Origin: Malaya genurostris
Lineage: Eukaryota; Arthropoda; Insecta; Diptera; Culicidae
Assembly (NCBI RefSeq): GCF_030247185.1
Contig: NC_080571.1
Location: forward strand, 66,316,172 to 66,380,171
Reading direction: 5' to 3'
DNA length: 64,000 bases
Shown here piece by piece: positions 47,205-58,346 of this stretch. Under the pieces are notes generated by a model, which saw only the letters and a list, made by a program, of their open reading frames with translations, searched no databases and was not told the origin of the DNA. How positions within the stretch are numbered: position 1 is the first letter of the stretch; each line of letters opens with the position of its first letter. Both the position numbers and the translations under genes were made by a program.

Positions 47205-48317
47205 TTTTTTTTTTATTTAAAAGATGTTTTTATTCAGGCCTATTTGCGTACAAGCTTTACGTGGCCGAATTAGCCGATTTTTTAAATAAACAATTTTTCG
47301 AAGTGGATCTCGTTGTCACTCTTTTTCTAGGAGGAGAGCTTCCATTTCCCTCCTGCGAGGGTTGAGGGGCACTTTGTTCGTGGCTCGTCTCGTCCTCCAT
47401 TGCCGCATCGGTGGTTTTGTTGTTGATTTCCGTCTTCTTTTCGTTTTCCTTGTTGTTCGCAGTCTTGAGCTCGTTGCTAGTTGCTGTAGGAGCGCCTTGT
47501 TGTACATTGGTTGCAGTTGTTAGTTGGTTTGATGGTGAAACAGGAGTACTACGCTCACTAGTTTTCGTTGTTGAACGGTTGACCTTGTCTTTTGTTGAAG
47601 ATGTTCTTTTCGCAGTTTCAGTGCAAGGTTTACCGTAGTGTGCAGGTTGTTCACAAAACTGACATGTAACCAGCTGATTTTCATAGGTAATCAGCGTTTT
47701 ACACGGATGTGTCCCACCTTGACCACAAATGATGTATGATGGAATTGCCTTACGTAGTTGCATACGTACCACTCGCACGCCATTCCGGATGCCGGGGAAA
47801 AAATTCCGCCATACTTCTCTTTCGATGGAAAGAACTTCACCGTATTGCGACATAATTTCCCGAACGCACTGATCGCTGGACTGCGGGGGAAGGTCATGCA
47901 CGCGTACTTGTATGGCATTGTCCACCATGTGCACAGGAATTTTGTATTTAATATTGTCACACTCAACGCTGTGCACCTCGTTGTTAACCGAAGCGAATGC
48001 AATTGCATCGCTTTCACGTTTAAACATAATGTACACACAGTTCGACGCCTTGTTGAATTGAATCTCAGTTACATTATTAGCATCTAGATGCATTCGTTCT
48101 TTAAGTAAGATTTCAATTTCATTTGCTGCTGGTCTAACTTTGCAACGCTTGAAATCTATACAAATTGAATTTGGCCGTGTTGGCCAAGTTTCAGGCTTTG
48201 TTAAATCGTATTTGCCCATTTCGTACACTCTATTGTTCACTGCACTGTATTGTCTTTGTTTCTTTTGCTTCGACCGCAAACGATTTTGGACTGTGTTGGC
48301 TGAGATGCGAGCACGAA
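47205..48317 (-). mobile_element. ORF1-only retroposed element with poly(A) and 14-bp target duplication
   Basis: A compact 1.11-kb insertion: short 5' leader, one long frame, short 3' UTR with AATAAA (minus strand, 47234-47229), an A-tract (T run 47203-47214) and exact 14-bp direct repeats CTGATTATTTCATT at 47191-47204 and 48318-48331. No endonuclease or reverse transcriptase is present. It looks like a processed, LINE-mobilised copy of an ORF1 transcript, comparable in layout to half-LINE (HAL1-type) elements. Whether it is a mobile family or a single retrocopy cannot be told from one window. Confidence 0.8.
47257..48219 (-). CDS. ORF1/gag-like nucleic-acid-binding protein, intact frame (320 aa)
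   Basis: The start is taken at ATG 48219 (MGKYDLTKPETW; purine at -3 and G at +4), although the frame is open 20 codons further upstream without ATG. Residues 102-165 (IQVRVHDLPPQSSDQCVREI ... VRVVRMQLRKAIPSYI) have an RRM-like pattern. Residues 186-199 (CQFCEQPAHYGKPC) form one CX2CX4HX4C zinc knuckle. The C-terminal 120 residues are Ser/Thr/Lys/Glu-rich and probably disordered. In non-LTR elements of the I/jockey/LOA group such a protein binds the element RNA. No stop or shift interrupts it, unlike every other transposon gene in the window. Confidence 0.75.
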   Translation of the reverse strand: MGKYDLTKPETWPTRPNSICIDFKRCKVRPAANEIEILLKERMHLDANNVTEIQFNKASNCVYIMFKRESDAIAFASVNNEVHSVECDNIKYKIPVHMVDNAIQVRVHDLPPQSSDQCVREIMSQYGEVLSIEREVWRNFFPGIRNGVRVVRMQLRKAIPSYIICGQGGTHPCKTLITYENQLVTCQFCEQPAHYGKPCTETAKRTSSTKDKVNRSTTKTSERSTPVSPSNQLTTATNVQQGAPTATSNELKTANNKENEKKTEINNKTTDAAMEDETSHEQSAPQPSQEGNGSSPPRKRVTTRSTSKNCLFKKSANSAT

Positions 48318-48331
48318 CTGATTATTTCATT

Positions 48332-49409
48332 AGATTTTTTCTAAACGGATTATTTTTCTTCCGATTTGCACATTTCAAACAAAAATCCTTTGGGAAATCC
48401 TTAGAATGGCCGATTAATTGATATTCCTGCGTCGCTCATATTTCGGTGTATTTTTCTCTAATACGAACGACCATCAGCTGGATGATGACGCAATCGCTCA
48501 TATATTTCAATATTTCATTTATTTTAATATTTCAATGAAAGAAATTATCAAAATGCTTTACGGTAGAATTCTCTACGATATTAAACACTATTCGGAACAT
48601 TATTCTCGAACGCGATGCAGTCCCAAGTAGCAAATATAACTTTTTGAATTTTCAAGAGTTTCTACAATTGTCTTACAATTATTTTTTATGTTAGATATGT
48701 TCAAAAAGATTTTTAAATATATTAAAATCGGTTGTGCAACTCATACCTGTTAAGTTTTACGATAATACCGGAAAAAATCACTATAGAACAATTTTAAGTA
48801 TATCTAAAACAATTGTGCAGCAAATCACCAACTTGCCCACGTTGCACTAGTAGTTATAGAAGTTCTGCAAAAATTTTCACATCGTCATGTAAAAGCGAAG
48901 TAAAAAAATAGTGAAATTATGCTCTCCGCAAGGCAAAAACTGATAAGCATAATTGAAAACTTTGCAGTAAAAACTATTTTGCTGCCGAGTCCGTATTGTC
49001 TTGACTGCCTCATGAAATATTAGGTCAGTGTGTGCAGTTTTCTTCATTTTTAGAAAAAAAAAAACAATTCGAAACTTGCAAATAAGTTGTACCAGATTTA
49101 TCTGCTTGAAATGAACGAAAAACTTGCCGACATGACAATATTATCATAAAAGTTCCAGAAATACAGCATCCTTGAATTTACGTCATGTGTAGTCTAAATT
49201 TTTTCATTCAAATTTTAATATAATAGTGATTTAAGAAAGATACATTTTAGTGATTTATAACGTATCTGAACGAATTTCAATCACTGACCAACGGGTATGA
49301 CACTATTAGTATTTTTTTTTCAAATATGTGTGTGATGCGGATTTTTAGTATCAGAATTCAGGTTCAGAATTTAGTCCCAGCACGCAGATCTAAAATCCAG
49401 AATTTTCTT
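48332..49409. other. AT-rich sequence without a recognised gene
   Basis: Short frames only. A piece of the CAGTTCTGGAAC-type simple repeat lies at 49350-49400, next to the tandem array. Confidence 0.35.
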
Positions 49410-50815
49410 TTTTTTATGTTATAGGTGTTACGAAGCGTTGCATGCGTTACTTTTTTGTATGTTATAGGTGTTACGAAGTGTTACATGCGTTATTTTTTTG
49501 TAAGTTGTAGATGCTACGAAGCGTTACATATGTTACTTTTTTGTATGTTATAGGTTTTACGATGCGTTACTTTTTTGTGCTTTATAGCTGTTTCGTAACG
49601 TAACATACGTTACTTTGTTTTATGTTATAGGTGTTACGAAGCGTTACTTTTTTGTGAGTTATAAGCGTTACGAAGCATTACTTGCGTTACTTTTTTATGC
49701 CAAAGGTATCACGAAACGTTACATACGTTACTTTTTGCACGTTATAGATGTTGCGAAGCATTACATGCGTTACTTTTTTTAAGTTATAGTTATTAAGAGG
49801 CGTTACATGCGTTACTTTTCTGTAAGTTGTAAATGTAATGAAGCGTTACATATGTTACCTTATTGTATGGAATAGGTTTTACGAAGCGTTACATATGTCA
49901 TTTTTTTGTACGTTATAGGTTTTACGATGCGTTATAAGTGCTACTTTTTTGTGCTTTAAAGCTAATACGTAACGTTACATACGTTACTTTGTTGTATGTT
50001 ATAGGTGTTACGAAGCGTTACATGCGTTACTTTATGTACGTTATAGAAGTTACGAAGCGTTACACACGTTACTTTTTTGTATGTTATAGGTGTTACGAAG
50101 CGTTACATGCGTTACTTTTTTGTATATTATAGATGTTACGAAGCGTTACAAGCGTTACATTTCTGTCCGTTACGAAGCGTCACGTGGTTTTTTTCTGTAT
50201 GTTCTAGGTGTTGCGAAGCGTTACATACATTACTTTCTGCACGTTATAGATGTTACGAAGCGTTACAAGCGTTACTTTTTTGTACGTTATAGGTGTTACG
50301 AAGCGTTACATGTGTTACTTTTTTTATTGTTGTAGGTGTTACGAAGCGTTACAAGCGTTACATTTCTGTCCATTATAGGTGTTACGAAGCGTTGCATGCG
50401 ATACTTTTTTGTACCTTATAGGCGTTACGAGTCGTCACATGTTTTTTTTGTATGTTATAAGTGTTACGAAGCGTTACATATGTTACTTTTTTATTGTTAT
50501 AAGTATTACGAAACGTTACAAGCGTTACTTTTTGTACTTTATGAGTGTTGCGAAGCGTTACATGTGTTACTTTTATTACGTTACTTTTTTGATTGTTATA
50601 GGTGTTACGAAGCGTTACAAGCGTTACTTTTTTGTACGTTATAGGTGTTACGAATCGTTACAAGTGTTATTTTTTTGTATGTTAAAGGTGTTACATGCGT
50701 TACGTTTTTGTATGTTACACACGTTACTTTTTTGTAAGTTTTAGATGTTACGAAGCGTTACTTTTTTATGTGTTATAGATGATACGAAACGTTACATGCG
50801 CTAACTCTTTTTTTT
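49410..50815 (+). repeat. 43-bp tandem repeat array, large locus (about 32 units)
   Basis: Unit: GGTGTTACGAAGCGTTACAT, GCGTTACTTTTTTGTATGTT, ATA (43 bp), with substitutions and some short units. Overlapping open frames across the array (for example 50077-50744) reflect lack of stop codons in the repeat, not genes. The reverse complement is the array at 39.4 kb. Confidence 0.9.
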
Positions 50816-50834
50816 AATCGTCAGTTATTGTTTG

Positions 50835-51170
50835 TACACTAAGGTCTTTTTTATGCGGTCTGTTTTGTGCGGTTTTTATGCGACTTTTTTTATGCGAAGT
50901 TTCAGAGTTATGTGGTTTTTTTATGAGAATTTTCAGAGTTATGCGGTTTTTATTTTGCGGTACGTAAACTCGAATAAAAAATGACTTGCTAAGGTCTCTT
51001 TTATGCGGTTTTTTATGCGACTTTTTTATGTGAAGTTTCAGAGTTATGCGGTTTTTTTATGCGAATTTTCAGAGTTATGCGATTTTTATTCGAATTTTCA
51101 GAGTTATGCGTTTTTTTATGCGGGTTTTTTATGCGGTACGTAATCTCGCCTAAAAAAAGACTTCAGTGTA
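50835..51170. mobile_element. MITE of the CACTRARGTC family, dimer-like
   Basis: TA-flanked ends CACTAAGGTCTTTTTTATGC and AAAAAAAGACTTCAGTG. The middle (near 50980-51005) repeats an end-like GACTTGCTAAGGTCTCTTTT junction, so two shortened copies seem fused head to tail. Body units are TTTCAGAGTTATGCGG. Related to 4036-4396. Confidence 0.6.
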
Positions 51171-51539
51171 GTTATAAGCTCAAAGGCCAGTTCCAACTAA
51201 AGAGCCAAGCATTCAGTTCCAGGTTTCAATTTCAAATGGAGTAGAAAAATTTGGTTCTTCTTGCGTTGTACATTCGAGGTAAATGGTATAAATACTGTGG
51301 AGCATTGAAATGACGCATTTTCGCAAATAATCATAACGATACTTTCTTGTTTTTGTATTAGCAAATCGGAACTTTGCATATTAACTTTTTGCGCTGTTCG
51401 CAGCTCACGCATTGCTTACTTTGGTGAGAGAACTTACTAAGGGTTTTTTTTGTGCACTACTCGCAGTGTGAGATTCGCTTCCAACCAGAACAATTACACT
51501 AGCATTTGCATGTTATTTGCATTTAAGTTAAATACACTT

Positions 51540-51875
51540 TCATTTGACCCTAAAATCGGGAATATCGGTTCTGCATTCTCTGAGAAAAGTGAGTAAGATC
51601 CATTTTTAACATGTGACTATTATCTCCCGTCGTTAATCGAAAACCGGGATAACCGGAATCGATTCGTTTAGCTGCCTACTGATAATGACTACCGATTGGA
51701 GTAGTTCTGAGATCAATGTAGACAAATTTTCATGGTTTTTGTTTCGCCATTTTAAGTAAGTAAGTTAAAATAGGTTCAGCCGAGAAAACCTAATACGATC
51801 TTTTGACACATACACACACAAACATTGCTCAGCACGACGAAATGAGTCGAATGGTATACGAGACAATTTTTGCTA
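51540..51875 (+). repeat. Diverged repeat-array element fragment
   Basis: Blocks TTTCATTTGACCCTAAAATC, GTTCTGCATTCTCTGAGAAA, CACATACACACACAAACATT and GACGAAATGAGTCGAATGGT match the family in order; the terminal hairpin is lost. Confidence 0.5.
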
Positions 51876-53330
51876 TGAAGCTACTGATATGACTTATTTT
51901 TACATATTTTTAAATGAAAATTCAGATTAATTACGACGTTCTTTTTATGTGCATCTATCAGTTTAGGCTGTCTATTGTCCGTAACCCTGATGACTTTAAT
52001 GTCAAACAAAATGATCTAGCCAGTGCAAGAAACAGCCTGCAAACTTGGAAATGAACAGACCTATTGATTGTGTTAATCTACGAGCCGATCATATATCGTC
52101 TGTTTATTTTTATCCCCCTGTTTTCCGCCCAATAAGGAATCATTCGCCGGAGCATACATCCGCATTTGGGTACAGCTGCACGCAGTGCTAAAGGTATCGG
52201 TTTAACGTTACGGACGCGAGTTTCGCCGAGGGTTATCGATGGCGGTACAAAGTCGCAACACGAAGACACACACCATATTTGCTATATGCTACCAATCTCC
52301 CCAGCTGTGTATACAATCATCACTACATGCTCACTCCCACGACTCGATTGGAACTGGTGGGCGTCCGGCCAAACTCCCTCCGTTTCCACCGAACCGAACA
52401 GCATCAATACCATAAAATCGAATGGGAGAATTGACTTCCTCCGATCACTCGCTTGTTTGTGACGAATCGGACAACTGGTCACCCGTTCAGTCGGGAAGCT
52501 TGATACGGTGGACCACCACGACGTAAGGAAACAAAAAAAAAGCGAACCCGTAGCTGTCAGATGACCGGAAATGGGAAGATAAAATAAACATTAAACACGA
52601 TGTGATTCGCCTGGTGGCGGAGTGTGTATATATATGTGGGTGTGTGTATGCGTGCGTGAGACACAACGATAAACCAGATGGGTAGCAGTTACAGCAGCCC
52701 GAGTACCCGTTACAATGTGATGCACCAGATGAAAGCTGACCTCGTGGTTTTTCCACACGGGGGAAGTGCTACTGAAAGTGGCTGACATTCGAATCGAAAA
52801 GCATATTACTGTCGACAGCTATCGCTCCCTGGACTGCCCTCTGTACCGGAAGAGATGCGGTCGTCGGGTTTTTTATTTTATTTTCCTTCCAAAGGCCCTA
52901 ACAGAATGTTTCGCCTATACTGGCTCAAATTGAGGAACTATTTTATGTGATGGCTTTCCAACTGTGTACGTTACGTTTTTTTTATGATTCCATTCGGAAA
53001 TATGTTGGTTATCCATAGACTATCTAGAAATTGAACATGGGTAAAATAACATCGGTTCTCTTATTGTTTGAGTGCTTTTGCATTTTGTATGTCAAATATT
53101 TTTCTTAGTCTAGTCATACCGCTCAAACGATTTTTTTTTCAAAGATGTTTATTTATTACAGCATTCTGCGATTACTCTAAAATTTCGAAAACGATTTGCT
53201 TGAATTTGATGTTTTCTCTTATAGGCCAAGAGTTTTCTATCGTCACAGCAAACCTAAATTTTTTTGACTGTCGCATCATTTCAACATTGTCAAAAATACA
53301 GACTGCAGTCATGGCTTTTCCTTAAACAAT
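51876..53330. other. GC-richer sequence, possible host non-coding
   Basis: From 52.05 to 52.85 kb composition is balanced and no repeat of this window occurs. Frames on both strands (52166-52462 plus, 52482-52282 minus) are open but have no domain and no convincing ATG context. A short TA/TG run lies at 52624-52655. It may be host UTR, regulatory or intron sequence. Confidence 0.3.
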
Positions 53331-53678
53331 GCACAGTGGGGAAAATGGATAAAAACACAAAGAATTTTTTGGTGTAGAATGGTCCATAAAGTCGATTCCA
53401 AGTATTTAGAAGGACCGCACGAAACGCCATCATGATCATTTTACCAATTTCCCGTTTTGCAATGTATTGTATTTAAATTTAACTGCATAACGTAAATCCG
53501 AAGAACTTGCAGAAGACCAGAACGAACGTTTCTGATGTAAAAAAGTTTAACAAATCGTTTGCATATGATTTTAATGACAGCAGGAAACTCGTTGTACCGT
53601 TTTACCCCATTTTTTTCTTGTAATGTTTAGTTGAAATTTAATCTACAATCCTGAAACAGATCCAATACGATCTATCAA

Positions 53679-54571
53679 TAACACATGGATCAATAAGTCC
53701 CGAGACTAAAGCAGAGATGGCGCTCGTAGTAAACCAGTAACCACGTTTTTCTAGAGTACTAACCTTTGCTTGAAACGGGTCAAAATTTTAAGTCGATCCG
53801 ACTAGAAACAGCTGAGTTATCGAGGTTGGAGTAAAGTCGTTTTGTAGTTTGTTTAAAAAATGGAAAAAACCACTCAGATGACTGCCGCTTTGACTCTGGA
53901 GTGTAGTGATGTATCCATGTTTCGTCCATGGTAACGTAACGACGCAATAAATCTTCTTTGTAGCGAGTAAATAGCGATAAACTGCTTTCTGAATCATCGA
54001 CTCGTTGCTGTTTTTGTTCCATCGAAAGAAATCTCGGCACCCACTTGGAAAAAACCTTTTTCATGCTCAATTTTTCATGAAGGATAGTAAATACACTTCC
54101 ATATGATATCTGTGTCATCTCAGCAATCTCACGGAGCTTCACTTTACGATCTTTCATTATAATTTTTGTCACTTCACTCACATTTTCCGGTGTAACGGCT
54201 TCCACAGGTCTACCCGAGCGTTCCGCGTCATTTGTGTCGGTACGACCACGTTTAAACTCGGCGAACCACCGCAAATCGTTGCTTTCGATGGACAAGAGTC
54301 CGGATAACATTTTTCAATCCATTGTTTCGCTTGCACGGTGTTTTTACCCATTAAAAAACAATGTTTTATCAAAAACTCGGTTTTTTCCATTTTTTAAACA
54401 AACTACAAAACGACTTTACTCCAACCTCGATAACTCAGCTGTTTCTGGTCGGATCGACTTAAAATTTTGACCCGTTTCAAGCAAAGGTTAGTACTCTAGA
54501 AAGACGTGGTTACTAGTTTACTACGAGCGCCATCTTTGCTTTAGTCTCGGGACTTATTGATCCATGTGTTA
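53679..54571 (-). mobile_element. mariner palindromic deletion derivative (889 bp) with TA duplication
   Basis: The element runs from 53681 (ACACATGGATCAATAAGTCC) to 54569 (its inverse), flanked by TA. The terminal inverted repeats are about 193 bp and almost identical; they include the transposase start codon and first codons, so the left end is an inverted copy of the gene's 5' end rather than the normal 3' end. The undisturbed TA target is preserved at 59609-59610 in a paralogous repeat. Confidence 0.9.
53845..54390 (-). pseudogene. mariner transposase, N-terminal third
   Basis: ATG at 54390 (MEKTEFLIKHCFLMGKNTVQ), a 1-nt shift near 54270, then WFAEFKRGRTDTNDAERSGR P, an AEMTQISYGSVFTILHEKLS helix-turn-helix, FSKWVPRFLSMEQKQQR and RRYVTMDETWIHHYTPESKR with the first catalytic Asp (MDETW). 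Right after QSSEW the frame runs into the inverted terminal repeat. Second and third catalytic residues are lost. It was DD34D mariner, a different lineage from the one at 41.9 kb. Confidence 0.85.
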
Positions 54572-54650
54572 TTGGTCCATATTACGTGCAAAACGTAATC
54601 TTTGGTTAAACTTTCTGTTGCATTCCGAAAAGAGGCTTATTGCCAGTGCC

Positions 54651-55020
54651 GTAGTTGTTCAAACTTAATTGGTTAGTCGTTGACTTTGTTGATGGGGCGC
54701 CTGGATTTCCGTGGTACAGGGGCGCATTGCAATTGACTGAAGTTAGATTTTTTAACGGGGTTTGCTGTTTCTTCATCTTCGTATTTTTGTATACAACAGT
54801 TACATGGTTCTATTATCAGACTTATTTGTTGCGAGCGAGGCGCCGTATTTTCCTCAACAACTCATTTTTAACTCTTTTGTGAGTTTCCTGAAGCTCTACA
54901 ATTGCCACACAAATCAACCATGAAGACTCATTTGCAACAGACATAAGTGTTATCATAATCTGAATGTTAATGTTTCTAAGTACCCAGGTGTTGAGATTTC
55001 CACTTTCTGTATTTATTATT
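54651..55020. other. Unassigned sequence
   Basis: No gene or repeat recognised. Confidence 0.3.
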
Positions 55021-55026
55021 CTTTCA

Positions 55027-56420
55027 AATAATAGTTCCGATTGTGTGATTTTGAGATAGAGTTCAAAATCTACTTCTTCAAAACTGCACAGAAAGAAATT
55101 ATGAGTTTTACAGGTGACATAATTCTTACTAATTTACAGCCAAGCAGATATGTGCTTCTGTGGCTCAGTCGACTATCTGGTGTGCTTTGTGATCTAATGT
55201 TTCCGTCTATCATCAAAAACCATTTGAAACTGCATATTGCACCAAATGCATGATACTTGAGAATATTAGATCATGCCTAACGTGCAACCTAAACTGATGT
55301 AGAACTCATCGATAACGTAAAAGACCCCGTGTGTAGTGGAGGATGTACTGAAACCAATTGCACTAAACCTGTGCTACACTTTTTGCACCGATACCACTTC
55401 GCAGTTTGGAAGAAACCTGTAAAATTGAATTGAATCAGATGTAACAAAAAGTAAGTAAGTGTAAGTAAGTGAAATTTACGCGCTAAACATGTTAATTTCA
55501 ATCAATCATGATGGAAAATACAACTGATAGAAAGAAAATGGAGAATTATCTATTTTAAAGTTTACTCTGCATAAAAAATTTAACGGCAACAAATTTAATA
55601 TTAATATGTGAATAGATTTTTTGAAATTTATGTTACATTTAATGGAAAATTGTGTCTAATGCAGATTTCCGTTTTCACTGTTTTTGTAAGCATTAAGATT
55701 CCATTTTATTAACACAGAAAAAATTGTAAATTTTACAGGTGACACAATTCTACAAACGATACGATTCATAACAACTTAATATGTCAATTGACGTAATATT
55801 CCACTCGAGCAGAATTTTACTAACTCCTAATGTAATTTGCACTTGGCTACCAAGTGACGCTGTATGCGTTTAGAGGTATCAATTATTCACTAAGCAGATA
55901 TGTGCTTCTGTGGCCCAGTCGATTAACTGGAGCGCTTTGAGATCTGATGCTTCTTTTGTTCAAGTCTCGCGCAGTTGCTATCGATATTTTGTATTTTATT
56001 TCATTCGTTTTCAAGCCATGTAATTTTCATATCACACAATTCTACATGTTCTTGCATATAAATTAGTTTAAAACATGACGCTCCATTTATGTGCATCTTA
56101 TAAGATGTAAAATCACAAGATTTTTTTGAACTGAGAAATTTACAGATATTTTTATTGTATAAATTGTCAAATGACGCAAAAATTGACGTAATTTGAACTT
56201 ATTAGCAAGTATATAAGGGACTATATAAATTTGTATGAACCATTTACTCATCAGTGACTCAGTCAACTAACGGACATACTTTGCCATTTAATGATTCTTG
56301 GTTGAAGTTACCATTGTTTGCTCTATGACTTTTTATTTTTTGTTCATATCGTTGAATTTCATGCCATATAATTTTCAACACTCACAACATTACATGTTTT
56401 TCACGTAAGTTTGCGTGAAG
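55027..56420 (+). repeat. Cluster of three dispersed repeats with tRNA-like boxes
   Basis: Copies at about 55027-55260, 55785-56140 and 56150-56420. Each carries GCAGATATGTGCTTCTGTGG or a relic, an A-box-like TGGCTCAGTCGACT, GAGCGCTTTGAGATCTGATG and a B-box-like GTTCAAGTCTCGC. Upstream sequence (GACGTAATATTCCACTCGAG) and downstream sequence (ACGCTCCATTTATGTGCATC) are also shared with the copy at 33.74-34.05 kb. The tRNA-like boxes lie inside, not at the 5' edge, so the family may be a SINE with a 5' extension or a different element carrying a tRNA relic. Confidence 0.5.
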
Positions 56421-57309
56421 TATCAAATAGTGCATGTTTTGATAATTCTGTGAAAACTTATTTCAATCTTAGTTTGTTTAAAATTGTAGATTGAAGACGG
56501 CATTCATTCCTAGCAGCTGTCCCGGATTGTTCTTCACTGTATCAAGCATATGTTTCAATTCCACGGTTCATGGCCCAAAATCTTTTTATAAGGAATTACA
56601 ACTGGCATTTTTCCGCGCTTGACAAGTTGTTATTAATAATTTATATTTTAAAATTCATAAAATCCAAGATGACAGCTTTTGGTTTGTGGATATTCTATCA
56701 ACTCGCTATACAATTAGTATTTTCGAAACAGGTTTGACAAGTAAGTTATTGTAATTAATGTCATATTATTCTCTTGTGGTCTGCCGTAAAATTTTACTGT
56801 TACAATTATGCAAGTGACGCATTGAAAGTTGGCAAATCAACTAGTACGTGTGATTGTCGATATTCAGATATGTAGAAAAAGCATGTCAGTTTTATTCGTA
56901 TTTACGTCATCCAGTTATGTCTGACATTACTCACCAGTTTTTTCTGCTAAAAATAAAAGACACTATTCCTGCTTACTGGCTTTCCCCTAACGGAGACGAT
57001 GGTTTTGAAAGAATGGGGGATATATAAGCTGGAAAGAATTGGTCAATTAATGCAGAAGCGAAACTGTGGAGGCTGCGATCAATTGTTATTAACTCGATGA
57101 AACTTTTTGGTATGTCGTTCTCGCCTAAGATATCTGCCAGATAAATCTTGCGTGCTTAAGATTAATTTCTAATTTAAATAAGATGATCTTGGTTAATCTG
57201 ACATAACTGTTTACAAATTGAAAAGGTGATGGTAGTTTATACCGTTTTTGATTTTATTCAAGTTTGAAAAAAAGAAATTTGACAGAATCTTCTAGTCATG
57301 TTTTTGAAA
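56421..57309. other. Unassigned, with two dispersed-repeat fragments
   Basis: 56660-56760 resembles 18870-18970. 56905-56960 (TTACGTCATCCAGTTATGTC) is a lone end of the MITE family at 21304. No gene is recognised. Confidence 0.35.
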
Positions 57310-58140
57310 ATATTAGTAATATGAAAAGGGTATCATTACACCACTAGGTTTTTCATTTTCACATATTACCTTGTAACTCCGAAATTCGGTTCCTGATGAA
57401 ATTAAATAACAAGCTATGGGACCATAAGACCTTTCATTTGAATCTAAGTTAGTGAAAATCGGTTCAGCCATCTCTGAAAAAGTGATTGCGGTGATGGCGA
57501 TACCAAAAACCTGTTTTAATCCACCTACTGGTGTAATTATGCCTTTCTCATACCAATCATACTATCATATATAATACTGTAGTATTCTTCAAAATAATTT
57601 TCTTCGATTCTTGAAAGAATAACCGAAATCGGTTTGTTTGACCGTCTACTGATAAAAATTATCAATTGGAGAAAATTTGAGGTGGAATTAGAAAATTTTC
57701 GCCCTTTTTTCAGTGATGGTATAAAATTTTTAACCCACTTTACCCTATATTTCCGGATCCGGAAGTCTTCTTGGTTAGGAAATTTATCAGAAATAAAAGA
57801 ATAAAGAACGCAACAGCTGTTTCAACGAATTGTATTTAGCAATGAACTAACAAGACCTGCAAATTGATTTTGCGTATTTTTGCACTGTCACTTTCAAATA
57901 AAATATTCGTGGAAATTGAAATATTTAACATTTATCACCCTATTATCCCGGAATCCGTTGTAAGATTCAGATAAAATTCAATTGAAATTTCAGTTGAACT
58001 GTTATAATACTTTTCGTTTGAATTGAAATTTATGCAAATTAGCCAAGCAATTATTGTGAAAAATTTGTCAAATATTTTGACACACACCTACACGAACATT
58101 TTGCCATCTAGACTAATTCAAATGATATAGGGCAGTTGAT
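57310..58140 (+). mobile_element. Repeat-array element fragments, two heads
   Basis: A fragment with ATCATTACACCACTAGG and one monomer (57330-57490) is followed by a second head, AAAACCTGTTTTAATCCACC at 57509, with two incomplete monomers, then a decayed CACACACCTACACGAACATT block near 58080. The order indicates two insertions or an internal rearrangement. Confidence 0.5.
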
Positions 58141-58346
58141 CCAATAGTCGTCTCATTAGTCAGGACATCACAGTATTTATCCGATTACTCGGTCTTCAGC
58201 ACACATATGATGCATTCGGAGCCAATATCTTCGCCGAAGCAGCCCTAACAATCAAAATTAGTGTGAAAATGAACTATACTTCTGTTATGAAAACGTGAAA
58301 ATCGGAGCAGAATGCATATATTTTCTTCTTATTCTTTGAACCAATG

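Larger units (their letters stand above)
53331..54650 (+). repeat. Partial copy of the GCACAGTGGGGAAAA repeat, with a mariner insertion
   Basis: Starts AATGCACAGTGGGGAAAATG like 58346 and follows the 58.3-59.8-kb sequence with gaps: TTTTTTGGTGTAGAATGGTC, GCAAACTCGTTGTACCGTTT (with one difference) and CCAATACGATCTATCAATA are shared. The mariner derivative at 53681-54569 interrupts it. Sequence after 54571 (TTGGTCCATATTACGT, CATTCCGAAAAGAGGCTTAT) resumes the match. Confidence 0.75.

Noticed and set aside
49938..50744. Overlapping open frames with repeated RCYEALHALLF-like units, resembling a repeat protein
   Set aside because: The 43-bp DNA period is not a multiple of three, so the frames cycle through the repeat; no stop codons occur in the unit by chance.
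49410..50815. Regular short repeats that could suggest a CRISPR array
   Set aside because: The units are contiguous with no unique spacers, and the context is eukaryotic.
52166..52482. Overlapping open frames on both strands in GC-richer sequence
   Set aside because: No domain and no convincing ATG start; kept only as a possible host non-coding region.
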